A stretch of 64,000 bases of DNA from Monocercomonoides exilis. Taxonomy: Eukaryota > Preaxostyla > Oxymonadida > Polymastigidae. Under the pieces are notes generated by a model, which had not been told where the DNA came from, did not search any database, and was given only the letters and a program-made list of their open reading frames with translations. Within the stretch, counting starts at the first letter, position 1. Each line of letters begins with the position of its first letter. The position numbers and the translations under genes are program-made. The stretch covers positions 1,800,001-1,864,000 of the forward strand of contig LSRY02000008.1 in the NCBI GenBank assembly GCA_001643675.2, in the 5' to 3' direction. Shown here in pieces: positions 33,256 through 45,010 of this stretch.

Positions 33256-34500
33256 GAAGAAAATTAGGGGTGTGAGGGTAATGAGAAGAATGAGGAAGTA
33301 GATGAGAAGTGCGACTCTCTCACCGAAATACTCCTTTTTCCTTCACTCATTTGCATAAATCTGCCATGTGTTTCAATGAAATATTCGCCAAGACTTCAAT
33401 GGGCTTGAAGTCCTCTTCCTATTTCTCTTTTGATACTTCTGATAAATATTTTGTGAAAATTAGAAAACTTTTCTCTTCAACATCGCCCAATCGAAACAGT
33501 ATTCCAACATCCCTCGTTATCCCTCTTCCACATTATCTCTTTTTTTCCTGTTTCCATCTTCTGCTTTCTTTCCATATTCCATAAGTACATTCGCATAGAG
33601 AATAAGCTTAAGAACTATTTTGATATAAACTTAATGGAGAATATGAAATAATTTGATTAAATAATCAAACAACAAAATGTTAAACATGAAATAAAACATT
33701 GAAGAAAATTATCAAAAAATATTTCATAAAATATGAAAAAGCCTGTACCATTTTCCTTTCGCAATCTTCTGATTCACCAATCCCTTCTTCTTCTTCTTCT
33801 CAACTTTTAACCAAATATTTTCTTCTGTTTTATCATCAGCTTCTGTTACATCTTTTGCTTTTAACAAGATTCGTCGTAAATGCCTTCCAATGCCTTCAAA
33901 AAAAAATTATCTTTTCCTTTCCTTTCATTTATTTCCTCTCGCTCATTCTTCTATGCGCCTTGCAGTTATTATCTCCTGATCTTTATATGCATCAAATAAC
34001 CTCTCTTTCCACATTCCATGTTCATTCATAGCCATTCAACATTTCTTACACAATAACCTTAAAGAAACAAAAATTGATAAAAGATGAAAAATTGGAATAT
34101 TATTTATAAACAATAAATTAATGCATGTTTTTTATGTTTCCTCTTTGCTGACTTTTTCTTTCACTTCTTCTCTCCAAATGCTTCCCCGTTCTCCCAATGC
34201 ACCCATCTTCCCCGTCTTCCCTTCCATTCTGCTCCAAAATAAACATATGGCAATACTCAATCTCATGTTCCGTTTCCTATTAAATAATTTTGACAATCAC
34301 ATTCTAAAAAGAGAGACAAAAAAAGATAGTAACGAGGAAGAGGGAGAAGAGGAAGAGGGAGAAGAGATGGTAGAATAAAAAGAATTTGATATGCAAAAAG
34401 ATGAAAATGAGAAAGAAGAGGAAGAAGATGAGGGAATAGAAAAAAAGATTAATAATAATAAAAAAAAGATAAGGAAAATTAAGAAAGATGAACATTTCAT
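33256..34500 (-). other. spacer between cassettes 7' and 6'
   Basis: Mirror of 26066-27312. Differences from the left arm: one T more in the run at about 34319 and one A fewer near 33854. No gene. Confidence 0.5.
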
Positions 34501-34553
34501 ATTAACTTCTGTGCTAATCACATTTATTTCCCTTCCCTTCCCAATGATCGAAA

Positions 34554-35765
34554 TCATCTTGTCCCAATCTCAATAGTTGTTGTCTCACTTTGATGATTCC
34601 CGTCCATCAGCGTTATTGTCAAGCTAATCTGAACCTCACACATCTCAAGTGCCTTCTTCACTGTCAGACAAGGAAATGCTTCATTTGCCCCACACAGCTC
34701 ATATTCATCATTTCCATTCACAGAAACATATAACGTTTTATCTTTCAACCAATCCTTCTTTTCTGTGTGTTTAAATAGCCAGCTACTTCCCGTATTATTA
34801 TATCCGTAACATACTCTCCTGCCATCTGTATTAGTTGTGTAACATTCATGAAATGGATTCCCTGAAGAGTTAAAAAGTTCATAGCGATCATAATACATCA
34901 CATCATGCCCATATGGAGTGGAGGTTGTTCTGCATTTGCATTCATGGAAGAACAAAAAATAACAATAAAATCCATCACTTGGCGCTGTTGATTGAGCAGG
35001 ATGAAACCAAAATCCTCCTCCATATGCCGATGCATTACATGATATAAACTGAATGCTCCTCATTTTAAATGCAGCAGGAACATATTGACAAAACATACCT
35101 CCGCCACTTGTGCTTGTAAGTGAGCATGAAGAAAAACTGCAGTCATACACACACGCACTCTCCCCTTCCCCATTTTCTTCCTCGATGCAGCCTGTTCCTG
35201 AAACATTAAAACTGCTAAGAAAAAGCCCTCCTCCATTATAAGCCGCTTTACAATTCTGGAATTCACACTCGCTAATCCGAACACACGATGAAATTGTCAC
35301 AACGCACATGGCTCCCCCAACATTCACTTGAGCTGAACATGAATTGAAATAGTTGCTTTCAATTTCAACCGATTTTATGTTTGCACACATGACTCCCCCT
35401 CCATCAAAGAAAGCATAACAGTCGTTGAAAGAACAGTATTTAATTGAGACAGAGGCGTTTGATTGACCATACATACAGATGGCCCCTCCATTTGAAGCCA
35501 CATCTGCATAATCATTATTTATTCCTGTTGTATTTGATCCACTCCATTCACACCAAGTGAATGAATTAGCTCCATTGAATGTTTCGTTCTGTCTGTCTGG
35601 AGTCAACTTTCCATCTGTAGTTCCAGTGCATTCAACATTTCTTGTTCTGCAACACCCAATGAATGAAGTGTTTGAAACAATTAAGGAAGCCAAGGGGTTG
35701 TTGAGGGATGGAACAATTCCTCCATCAAACACATCACAAACAGACGAAAATGAACAACTGCTCAT
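34554..35765 (-). pseudogene. cassette 6': mirror copy, frameshifted
   Basis: Mirror of cassette 6 with the same missing base at IEIGT (about 34557), the same ATG (35763-35765) and the same truncated 5' end. It differs at residues CYAFFDGG (left copy CYAYWDGG), caused by four substitutions within five bases at 35406-35410. The remaining domain is identical. Not a complete gene. Confidence 0.75.
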
Positions 35766-36354
35766 CAGATAAGAGGTTTCACAAGAAATTGATTAAAATT
35801 GTTGATGTTGTTGATTTTGCAGAAATGTGGAAAAAAGGAAGCTTGGGAAGGCACATAAGGGAAATTTAGGGACCTGAGAGGAATGGGGCAGAAGACACGC
35901 AAAAAGAGGATGCGTGTTATTAACTTTCAGAAATGATTCTTTTTCCTTTGCTCATTGGCCCTATTTCCCTATTTCCTTCCCAATAGCCTGCCTCGACTTT
36001 TTGTGCAATTTTACAAATATCATAATTAGCCTATATCCCTTTTCCTTCCTTTTCGACTGTTAATAAAAGAAATCTCGTAGAAAATGAATAAAAGCTCCTT
36101 TTCTCTTCAAAAATGCATAACAAAAATTCTCCCATAGAGTTATCGATCCAGCTGTGCTGTTGATGGCCATTCAGTTTCCATCTTCTGTCAATCTTCCAAA
36201 GTGTATGTTCCCTCGTCATTTTTGGAAGGCAGCCATAAAAACGTTTTTGCTAAGCACAACCGAAAAGGAAATAACAATAAAAAATTACTTGCGCACGCAC
36301 GCGCATGCATACACACACACACAAAAAATAAAATAAAATAAAATAAAATAAAAT

Positions 36355-36411
<57 letters not shown>

Positions 36412-38453
36412 TAGTTATTCCTTTGTTATCCTTCAATCTCGCCTTTTTTTGCCGAGGCATCTTTATATCCCTCGCCTCCATCTCTTTCGTCATATCTGAC
36501 AAAAATCAAAAAGGCTGAGATAATTCCTTGTTCCAATTCGCTTCTCCAAAGATCATCCTTTTGATTGCAACCTCAAAGCGTATCGCCACAGTCTTCTTTG
36601 AACTTTCCAATATTTTTGAATCTTTCTCATTAATTTCCCTTCTCTTTCTTCCTTTCCCACTTCCTCATTATTCCCCCTTTCTCTTATCCCTTCTTCTCAT
36701 TGCTCTCCCTCCAATCTTCATCTTTGTTCCATTTCTGTTTCCCTTCTCCAAATTCAAAATCCTGCAATCTCTTCCTCAGCCCATCGAAAATCATCAATGT
36801 GCCTCATTTTTCCCGCCTTCTCCTCACAAAGCATTATCAAACAAAAATACTCTTTCATTTCCTTTGCTTTGAAATTTAGCTCATTGAATTCCTTTGGATA
36901 ATGAAACATTTTGTGCTTGCTGTAAAAGAAGAAGAAGAGGAAGAAGAAGAAGAATTAATTTGCTTGAATGTCAACAGTAGTTGTGAAGGCATGAACGTGA
37001 TTTTCCGGTGGGGATTAAACAAACAAAAACTTCATTTCTATGTTTTCCTGTTCCTAATAAGGAACCGCAGAATTATCATCATTTTTTCCCTTCGCATTGC
37101 TTGATAAATTTGCAGCTGGGGGGCATTGAGATATGCCAAGTACGCAATATAAGCTGAAGAAGAAGAAGAAGAAGAAGAAGAAGAAGATGATGATGATGAT
37201 GATGATGATAATGATGATGATGATGATGATGACGACGACGACGACGACGACGATGGTATTAGTTATTCATGAAGAAAGACGGAATGTTCAGTGAAGCAGC
37301 AGAAGACGGCTGTGAAAGAGAATTTTTTGTGCTTATTTTGTGAAGCAAATTATTCAATAGAAAAAATGAAGAGGGAAGAAGAAGGAAGAAGAAGGAAGCA
37401 ATTTCAATGATATAACCTTTGCTGAAATCCATCACCATTTTCACCACAATGTCACACAAAACATTTGTCCAATCGGAATTCTCTTCTCATTCGTTTCTCT
37501 ATCTCTTGCTGATCATATCTCGCAGTTGGGTTCTTGTTTCCCTCAAACTCTTCTATCTACTTCTTCTTTCTCCTTCTCTTTCCATCTCTCACGTCCGCCA
37601 TCTCTCTGTCTCTTCCTTCACTCGCCCTCTCCATCTTTCTCCACCTCAATCGCTACACTAACCGCCGCCTCATCCATAAAATCTCTTCCAAAAAGATTCT
37701 CTCAAAAAAATAATAATAAATAAAAATTATAATAAAAATAAATCAAGTGGAAAGAATAAGAGTCTTTCTTTAAAAAAAAAAGATATTTGATGGAAAACTC
37801 ATGTTTTATCAACAGAACAAAAAAATTGTTGGAATGAATTTTGAAAAGCCAAATATGTTTTATTGAATGAAAATCAGGAAAATCATTTTAACGACTTTTT
37901 GTTTTCAATGATTCATCATGTTTACACACATCATCATCTAAAAGAATCATGCGCATGTTCTGACTATGTTTCTATAATTTTCATTTATTCAAAAACACTC
38001 AAAACTGGTTTCATCATTTATTATTCAAAATTGAAAAACTTATTATTCGAAAATTATCATTTGAGTATTTTTGAACAAAAAATTTTTTGTGAAAAATTGC
38101 TTTTGGATGAGTGTCAGAAAGCGATGAAAATATTTGACGGTCAAAATCAGATATTATCACGTCGGCTTTTGCTCAACTTTTTGTGACTTTCCAATTGTGA
38201 TTATTTGCGATGTGACTTAACACAGAAAAAAATAGTAAATATATTATTAATTAAAAAAAAATTGGGTTTATTTTTTCATTTAAGGAAATTCTTCACAATA
38301 ACTCGTTTTATTGCATTAAAAATAATTTTTTTATTATGTTATTCAGACTTATTTTTTTATCGCATTTCTGAAAATTCGAATTTTTAAAAATTTTGGATCA
38401 AAAAATCGATTTTTCTTTGAAAATTGAACACATATCAAAACCAAATGTGATTA
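35766..38453. other. gap in right arm, simple repeats
   Basis: Mirror of 22113-24802. It contains the alternating purine-pyrimidine run (about 36289-36322), the A-rich tract 36325-36409, GAA tracts near 36928 and the compound triplet repeat 37155-37254. No gene supported. Confidence 0.5.
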
Positions 38454-38993
38454 TATGGGATATTATTTTTGAAATTATAACTTTTTCGGGGTGTTCATTT
38501 TTTAAAGGTTGTTTGTCACTGGGAAGAGATTTTGTCTGCAATTTGTGAATTTTTCACAATTGTTTAATAAATAAATCTTTTTGTTCAAATAAAGATGTTG
38601 TTGTTTTTTATAGGCCTTTTCACTCTTCAGCGTTCTTTTGTTGATATTGAAGTTTTATTTTCGATTCGAAATTTTTGTATGAAATAATATGATTTCAATA
38701 ATAATCACCCATATATATATATATATATATGAGTTATTCTTTTTGAAAAATTGCATATGTTAAATATCCAGGACAAATGAGAATGTTCCTTGTTTGATCA
38801 ATTTTTGCAAAAAAATCAATCAAGATTTTCCACAATTCACATATTCTCGCTTCATATCGATTGTTTTATTCTAATTTGCAAAGTGATAAAGTCTGATGGA
38901 TTTATCACCAAAAATTATCAAAAAGGTCAAAATTTTATATAACCCTGATATTAAACATTTGCGACTTTTCAAAAAGGATAACGCACACACATT
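38454..38993. mobile_element. TIR-A/TIR-B pair, mirror of A2 and B1
   Basis: TIR-A element at 38454-38712, an (AT) run, then TIR-B element at about 38731-38993. Reverse complement of 21573-22112. Confidence 0.65.
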
Positions 38994-39768
38994 TATATTA
39001 TCTTTCATTTGTCATATATTATTGTCACACTCAGAAAGAAAAGATAAAAGATGTGATCCACGCTCAGAGAAAAGAAATGATTAAAAAAAAAGAAATACAT
39101 CCACTTAATAATTATTTCACAGAGAATTGCTAAATCAGTGTATTAATAATAATTGTCTTTTTTTAAGAACCGAAGTGTTTTTGACAACGATTTATTTCTT
39201 TGAATGACAAAACTCGTTTTTTTCGCGTTTCTTGAGTTTTGACAATTTTTCTCTTTTCTCCATCGCTTTCATCAATTTGCACGTTTTCTGATAATTACTG
39301 TTTATTGATTGCATTCCAAAAAGGCAAATCTCACAGCTCACTCATTTTATTAAAAATTAAAAAATTAATGAATGAAAAATCGAAAAATCATTAAAACGCA
39401 CTTAAAGCCCCAAAACAATGATTATTGTGGATCTTTTCCAAATGCTTTTTGATTCAATGAAAAATCAAAAATCCTTTTGATAAAAAAATTTTTTTTGTTT
39501 TCCTGACCATTTGTAAAGAATTGACAAAACCAAAAATCTTCTGATACAAAATCTCAAAGCAACTTCCACTCTCCTCTCGAAAATTAAAAATAGCAAAATA
39601 TATTTCGTCATCTCAAAGAACCTTTTCAGCCACTTCAATAAATCTCTCCCCAGAATATTCATCTCAAAACACTCTCCATTTCGTGTGACTCAGCTTTCAT
39701 TGTTCGCTTTATCTTTTCTTTTCATTCCCTCTCTCACCCCACGGAACACTTTCTCTTCCCCACAATCC
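38994..39768. other. gap in right arm
   Basis: Mirror of 20796-21572. No gene seen. Confidence 0.5.
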
Positions 39769-41346
39769 TCACAATTCTGTTTCACAAAACTGCAGCCGTG
39801 TAATATTCGTGTCTTTGATCTCCACACCAACCATCGACAGTTGTGACAGCACCACCACAAACACTGACGAAGACATCACATAGCCTCCAGTTTTACTCGT
39901 TGTGATCACAACATCCTCCAATGAGAGTGACCCACCCCCATCAGACACCACAACCACACTCGGCGAAGAAAAATCTGCTGTTGAGTTGCAATCAACCTTC
40001 ATGTGCAATAAACCAAGGTGTCCTGTCGAAACACTGAATAGAATTCCTACCGATGAAAGTGCCCCTGTTCCAATCAAACTTTTATCTTTGCCTTTCCCAA
40101 TAACTGAAATCTTCTTTTCTCCAATCTCAATTGTTGTTGCCTCGCTTTGATGATTTCCTTCCATCAGTGTGACTGACAAGCTTATCTGTATTTCACACAT
40201 CTCAAACGCCTTCTTCACTGTCAGGCACGGATTTGATTCATTTGCTCCACATGACTCTAAATTGTCATTCCCATTCACTGACACATAAATCGTCTTGTCC
40301 GTCAGCCAATCTTTCTTTTCGGTGTACTGATATGACCAGCTGTTCCCAGTATAATTGTAGGCATAGCACACTCTCTTCTCCTCTGTGTTTGTGGTATAGC
40401 ATTCTTTGAACGGACTATCTGAGTTCAAATATTTACTGTAATAATCTTCATAGTATAGGTCAGCTCCATATGGCTGATCTCTTGAACAACTGCAATTGTG
40501 AAAGAAAATGAAAAAGCAATACAGTTTATCACTTGGTAATGCATCTTTCCATGGAGCAAAACACAATCCTCCACCATGAGACGCTGCCGAACATGAAATA
40601 AATTGAATGCTTCTCATTTTAAATTCCGTCGCAGGAACATTTTTACAAAACATGCCTCCGCCAAGTGTATTTGTGATTGAGCATGAAGTGAAACTGCAGT
40701 CAAACACACACGCATTCTCATCTCCTTCATTTTCTGTCCCAATGCATCCTGTTCCTGAAACCTGAAAACTTTCAAGTTTCAAACCTCCGCCTTGACTGTT
40801 TGCTTTGCAATTCTGGAATTCGCATCCACTGATCCGAGCACATGCCGAGATCGAATAAGAGTATAATCCTCCTCCATAACTGTACCGAGCGGTGCACGAA
40901 TTGAAAAAGTTATTTACCGAAATGACTGATTTAATTGTATGGCACATGACTCCACCTCCATACGCATATGCTGTGCATCCATTGAATGAGCAATGCGAAA
41001 CATAAAGTTCTCCATTTTCCAGGCTGAACATGCGAATTGCCCCGCCATTAGAAGAATCATCAGTGTGATCATTGTTTGTTCCTGTTGTTTTCGATCCATT
41101 CCATTCACACCAAGAAAATGTATTCGCTCCATTTTCTGTTTCATTCTGTCTATCTGGCTTTATAATATTGTCTGAAGTTCCTTCACATTTCACGTTTCTT
41201 GTCCGGTAGCACCCGATGAATGATGTGTTTGAGGCAGTCAGAGAGGCAAAGGGGTTGTTCAGAGAGGGGACAATCCCGCCATCATACGCATCGAAAACAG
41301 ACCAAAATGAGCAACTATTTATAAAACTTGATACTTGGGTTGACAT
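39769..41346 (-). CDS. cassette 8: mosaic beta-helix surface protein
   Basis: 525 codons from ATG at 41344-41346 (MSTQVSSFINS); family similarity extends upstream (LTFFNISTA) to about 41405. Rungs GGAIRM, GGGVMC, GGGLYS, GGGLKL, GGGMFC and GGGLCF, second module (IYVSVNGND, CG, PCLTVKKAFEMC), then FSVSTGHLGLLHM and a stop after FCETEL. It is a patchwork. About 40739-40914 equals cassette 5; the stretch around NTEEKRVCYAYNYTGNS to SVTLMEGN is close to cassette 7; from 40147 to the end it equals cassette 5 again through the palindrome arm; the 5' third is its own. No anchor. Uninterrupted, but with no clear start context. Confidence 0.75.
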   Translation of the reverse strand: MSTQVSSFINSCSFWSVFDAYDGGIVPSLNNPFASLTASNTSFIGCYRTRNVKCEGTSDNIIKPDRQNETENGANTFSWCEWNGSKTTGTNNDHTDDSSNGGAIRMFSLENGELYVSHCSFNGCTAYAYGGGVMCHTIKSVISVNNFFNSCTARYSYGGGLYSYSISACARISGCEFQNCKANSQGGGLKLESFQVSGTGCIGTENEGDENACVFDCSFTSCSITNTLGGGMFCKNVPATEFKMRSIQFISCSAASHGGGLCFAPWKDALPSDKLYCFFIFFHNCSCSRDQPYGADLYYEDYYSKYLNSDSPFKECYTTNTEEKRVCYAYNYTGNSWSYQYTEKKDWLTDKTIYVSVNGNDNLESCGANESNPCLTVKKAFEMCEIQISLSVTLMEGNHQSEATTIEIGEKKISVIGKGKDKSLIGTGALSSVGILFSVSTGHLGLLHMKVDCNSTADFSSPSVVVVSDGGGSLSLEDVVITTSKTGGYVMSSSVFVVVLSQLSMVGVEIKDTNITRLQFCETEL

Positions 41347-43389
41347 AATTGTTGAAGGTGAATAATCTGAAGATGCTGTTGAAATGTTGAAAAATGTGAG
41401 TTTGGAGAGAGAAGCAAGAGGGATTGAGGGAGATGAAATAAATAGGGCTGATGAGACACAAAAAGAAGAGAATCATGATTCACTCGCCCACGCACTCCCT
41501 TCTCTTTTAATTTTTTGACCATATACCTGTTTTGCCTCTTTGCACAACGTTGAAATATCCTCGGAAAAGTCCAACTCTCTTTTCCTATTTTTTTCCCGTC
41601 ACTTCTGATTTGCATGTTTTCCCAAAGTCTTTTTTTCTTCTCTTGCCATTTCCTGTCTTCTTTCCAAATTCAATTTTCTCGTATTTCTCTTGAACATGCA
41701 AGGGCCCTAATATCTCCGAAAAAACAGAATATATATATATATATATAATAAATAAGAAAAATAAAACATAAAAATATGAAATTGAGCATAAATGAAAATT
41801 TTTAAAAATATAAAAAATACAAAATTTGAAATGCCATACCACTTTCTTTAATCAATCTTCTTCTTCTTCTTCTTCTCATCAAAATTTCTTTTCTCTTTCT
41901 CATATTCTTCTCTGTCGTTTTCTTCAACAATTTCATTAATTTCATGCTCTCTTTTCTGTCCCTTCCCCTCCTTCTTTCCAAAATGCCCTAAAATTCTTCA
42001 AATCCCATATTTTTCATTCGTTTCATTCATTTCTCTCTGGCTCATTCCTCTATACGCATTTCAGCTGTTCCACCTTCCTATCATTTCCAGGCACACCTCA
42101 AACCCATCTTTCCTCATTCCATATGTACAAATCGGGTAGAAATACTCTTCCAAAAAGATACTAATGCTATTTAATAAAATAAAATATTATAAAATATAAT
42201 AAAATAAAAAAATAAATAAAAAATATATTTTAAAACATATTTTTAAAGCATGAAAATACAAACCAATGCCTCTTGCTATTTCTTCTCTTCACACACTTTC
42301 TCTTTCTTCTCCAAATATCGTTCATTTCTCCGAATGCGCTTATCCCTCTCGTCTTCGCTTCCCTTCAGATCGCAAAAAAAAGGAGGAAAATAATATCATT
42401 TATCAAAGCCCAGACTTCAGTTCTGGCTTTGTTAAAAATAACTATAAAAGCCAAATTCTTTAAAATAGACGAAGAAAAAGACGAAGAAGGAGAAAAAAGG
42501 CGGAGAAAGAGAAGGAGGAAAAGGAGGAGGAGAAAGAGGAGGAGGAGAAAGAGGAGGAGGAGGAGGAGAAGAAGAAGGCTTGGAGGAAAATAAAGAAGTG
42601 GAAGTAAATGAAGAAAAAGAAGAAGAAGAAGAAGGCGAAAATGATAATGAACAAGAAGGAATATGTATATGCATATGTATGTATTAATTTTGATTGCTGC
42701 GACAGTGCATATGAAAACAATGAAGGAGAAGAATTCGATGAAGGAAATGAAGATGATGAAGAGGATGAAGCAGATGAAGATGATGAGGAAGAAAACGAAA
42801 AGGAACAAAAGGAACAAAAGGTAGAAAAAGAAAAGGAAGAAAAGGAAGAAAAGGAAGAAAAGGAAGAAAAGGAAGAAAAGGAAGAAAAGGAACAAAAGGA
42901 ACAAAAGGAAGAAAAGGAAGAAAAGGAAGAAAATGAAAAAGAAGAAGAAGATAAAGAAGGAGAATACGATAACAGCCAAGAAGAAAATATGTGTGTGTAA
43001 CTTCATTTGTTGGAGCAGCGCAAATGACAACAATTACAGCAAACATAATGAAGAATGCAATGAGGGGGAAGAAGAAGAAGAAGAAGAAGAAGGAATTGCA
43101 GCATCAATTGAATTTTTATCTTCAGAGAATCATTTCAAAACGAAATTCGTCGTTTCTCTCTTGGCATGCTCTGACACAAAGCCAAAAGCAGCAAACAGGC
43201 TGTTTCACACAGATGACAGCCAGCCAGAAATATTCTTCGTTTGACAATTGTTTCGAGAAGGAGAGACTCAGCAGCAGGACAATGCGGCTCAAATGCATTT
43301 GGCGTTTCGACTGAAGAGGAAGCAGAAAATGGAGGAGGATGAATTCATGGCGCGGGGAAAAGAAGATGAAGACAAAGAAGAAGAAGAAG
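41347..43389. other. low-complexity gap upstream of cassette 8
   Basis: No supported gene. Near 41400-41500, on the minus strand, the decayed family 5' part is visible. AT-rich 41720-41850 and 42160-42260; purine-rich triplet tracts 42470-42640; a 9-bp repeat 42798-42934; (GAA)n at 43069-43091. Glu/Lys-rich plus frames and Leu/Phe-rich minus frames here result from composition. Confidence 0.55.
42798..42934. repeat. 9-bp repeat (AAGGAAGAA / AAGGAACAA)
   Basis: About 15 units in a purine-only tract; it encodes (KEE) or (KEQ) repeats in a plus-strand frame of 130 codons (42608-43000) that I do not regard as a proven gene. Confidence 0.75.
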
Positions 43390-45010
43390 AAAAATAAAAA
43401 TTAGTTGCATTCGATGAAGAAGAAATACTTGCAGAAGGTGATGAAGGCAGAGAAGAAAAGGAAGAAAAGGAAGATGAAGATAATGATAAAGAAGGAAATA
43501 AAATTATTTATGTGCTTAGGTCGTGGAAAGAAAAACATGACAAAAATGAAGAAGAAGAAGAAGAAGAAGGCTAAGCCGAAAAAGTCGAAGAGAGAAAAGC
43601 AGATAAAGAAAGTGAAGGTGATGAAGGTGATGAAGGTGATGAAGGTGATAATCAAAAATGAGGAGAAAAATACACATTTTCATATCATTTGTAGGTGTTT
43701 ACGAAAACATGATGGAGATGAGACAGATAAGGCTGACGAAAACAATGAGGGTGAAGAAGAAGGGGGAGAATAGACGAAAAAGTCGAAGAAGACAATGAAG
43801 ACAATGAAGAAGACGATGAAGAAAATGAAGACGATGAAGAAAATGAAGACGATGCTATCGAGAACTCAAATAACGGATATTTTCTGGTCGAAGATGGCTT
43901 CAAAAATACCTTGTTCTCTACTCTTGTGGATAACGCGTCAACGATAGAAGGCTGAAGACAAAGGTCAAACGATAAAAGTCCATTTTGCCTATCATTTTCC
44001 TCAGTTGCTTGTATTGCGCCAAATTGTCTGTATTTCTCGTATTTTCGCCTCTCAAACCAATCAGTGAATTCCAGTTCCATCTCTCTCCTCAGTCCATAAA
44101 AGCAATGTCTTTTCATTCCCACCCCAAGAAAGGCACCTTGCTCTGTCCCAACTGCCTCCAATGTCCTGCTTCAGTCATTTGCCACAATCACCCCAACAAA
44201 TTTTTTTGTAAATATCCCCGCCATCTTCAAAGGGTGTTCCCTTTTCATAGGGATTGGACATTCTTCCTTTTTGGTCTTGGACATCTTCCAACCCCGTTGA
44301 CTTCTGCTCCATCAAAATTCATTTTTCATCGTATTTCTATCCATCACGCATGTTGAGCTCATAATAAGTCACATAAATATTTGTAACAAAATACATTCAG
44401 GCTCCAATATATTTGAAAGATAGCATTTGTCTCGCTTCATTGCTGTTCTGCTCTGCAAAGAATAAATTGTCCATTTTATATAAATCGTCTGAATCACGAC
44501 TTTGGAAAGGATACAGATGATAACATCTTCACAACAAATAGAACAATATAAAATACATACATTGAAAATTCTTCATTTCCATCGAAAATATTGTTGCTTC
44601 ACGGCCATCCAGCAATCAAAATGAACAATTTCATCTTCCATCAAACAGATATCGTTTTTGTAATATCCTCCTTTTCACTGGAAATATATCATTTAGTCAA
44701 CCTGTTCTTGTTTTAGCTTCGGAATCTGACCCCGTTGGCAGTTTCTGAGCATTTGGCAAAACTTGATCATTTTCCATAACGAATAAGAGCCACAAAAGAA
44801 AAGGAGCACAACTCGATGTGTCGTTGCTGAACGGGCATATGAAGACAATGCGATAACAAAAGGATGGATTTGTGGTGTGGGGTGATGAAGTTGAGTTTTT
44901 GGAGGAAGCAGGGTTTTGAGAGGGAATGGAACGATTAAAGGATATTTTTTTGTGGAAAGAGGCATTTTTGTGATATTTCAGAGGCAAAATGGATGCGTGG
45001 GAGATGGATT
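43390..45010 (-). repeat. IR-1 repeat, copy 2 (inverted)
   Basis: Reverse-complement relative of 100-1615, colinear throughout: peptide MENDQVLPNAQKL reappears on the minus strand near 44750-44790, KKGTLLCPNCLQC on the plus strand near 44127-44165, and the GATGAAGGT triplet tract at 43617-43648. Differences are spread evenly, so this duplication is much older than the palindrome. It lies upstream (in the sense of the minus strand) of cassette 8. Confidence 0.7.

Larger units (their letters stand above)
30358..40147 (-). repeat. right arm of giant inverted repeat
   Basis: Reverse complement of 20417-30210, about 4 bp shorter in total. The outer limit at 40147 lies inside cassette 8 (CTCGCTT, after which the left gene has ACAAGC-type sequence and the right gene ATCAAAGC-type sequence on the coding strand). 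Confidence 0.95.

Noticed and set aside
20417-40147. Palindrome as inverted terminal repeats of a virus or linear plasmid
   Set aside because: The arms carry ordinary family cassettes and small elements, no replication or capsid genes, and the flanks continue as the same type of chromosome.
42365-43033. 222-codon minus ORF of Phe/Leu repeats as a membrane protein
   Set aside because: It is the reverse reading of purine-only simple repeats; the hydrophobicity is a by-product of TTC/CTT codons.
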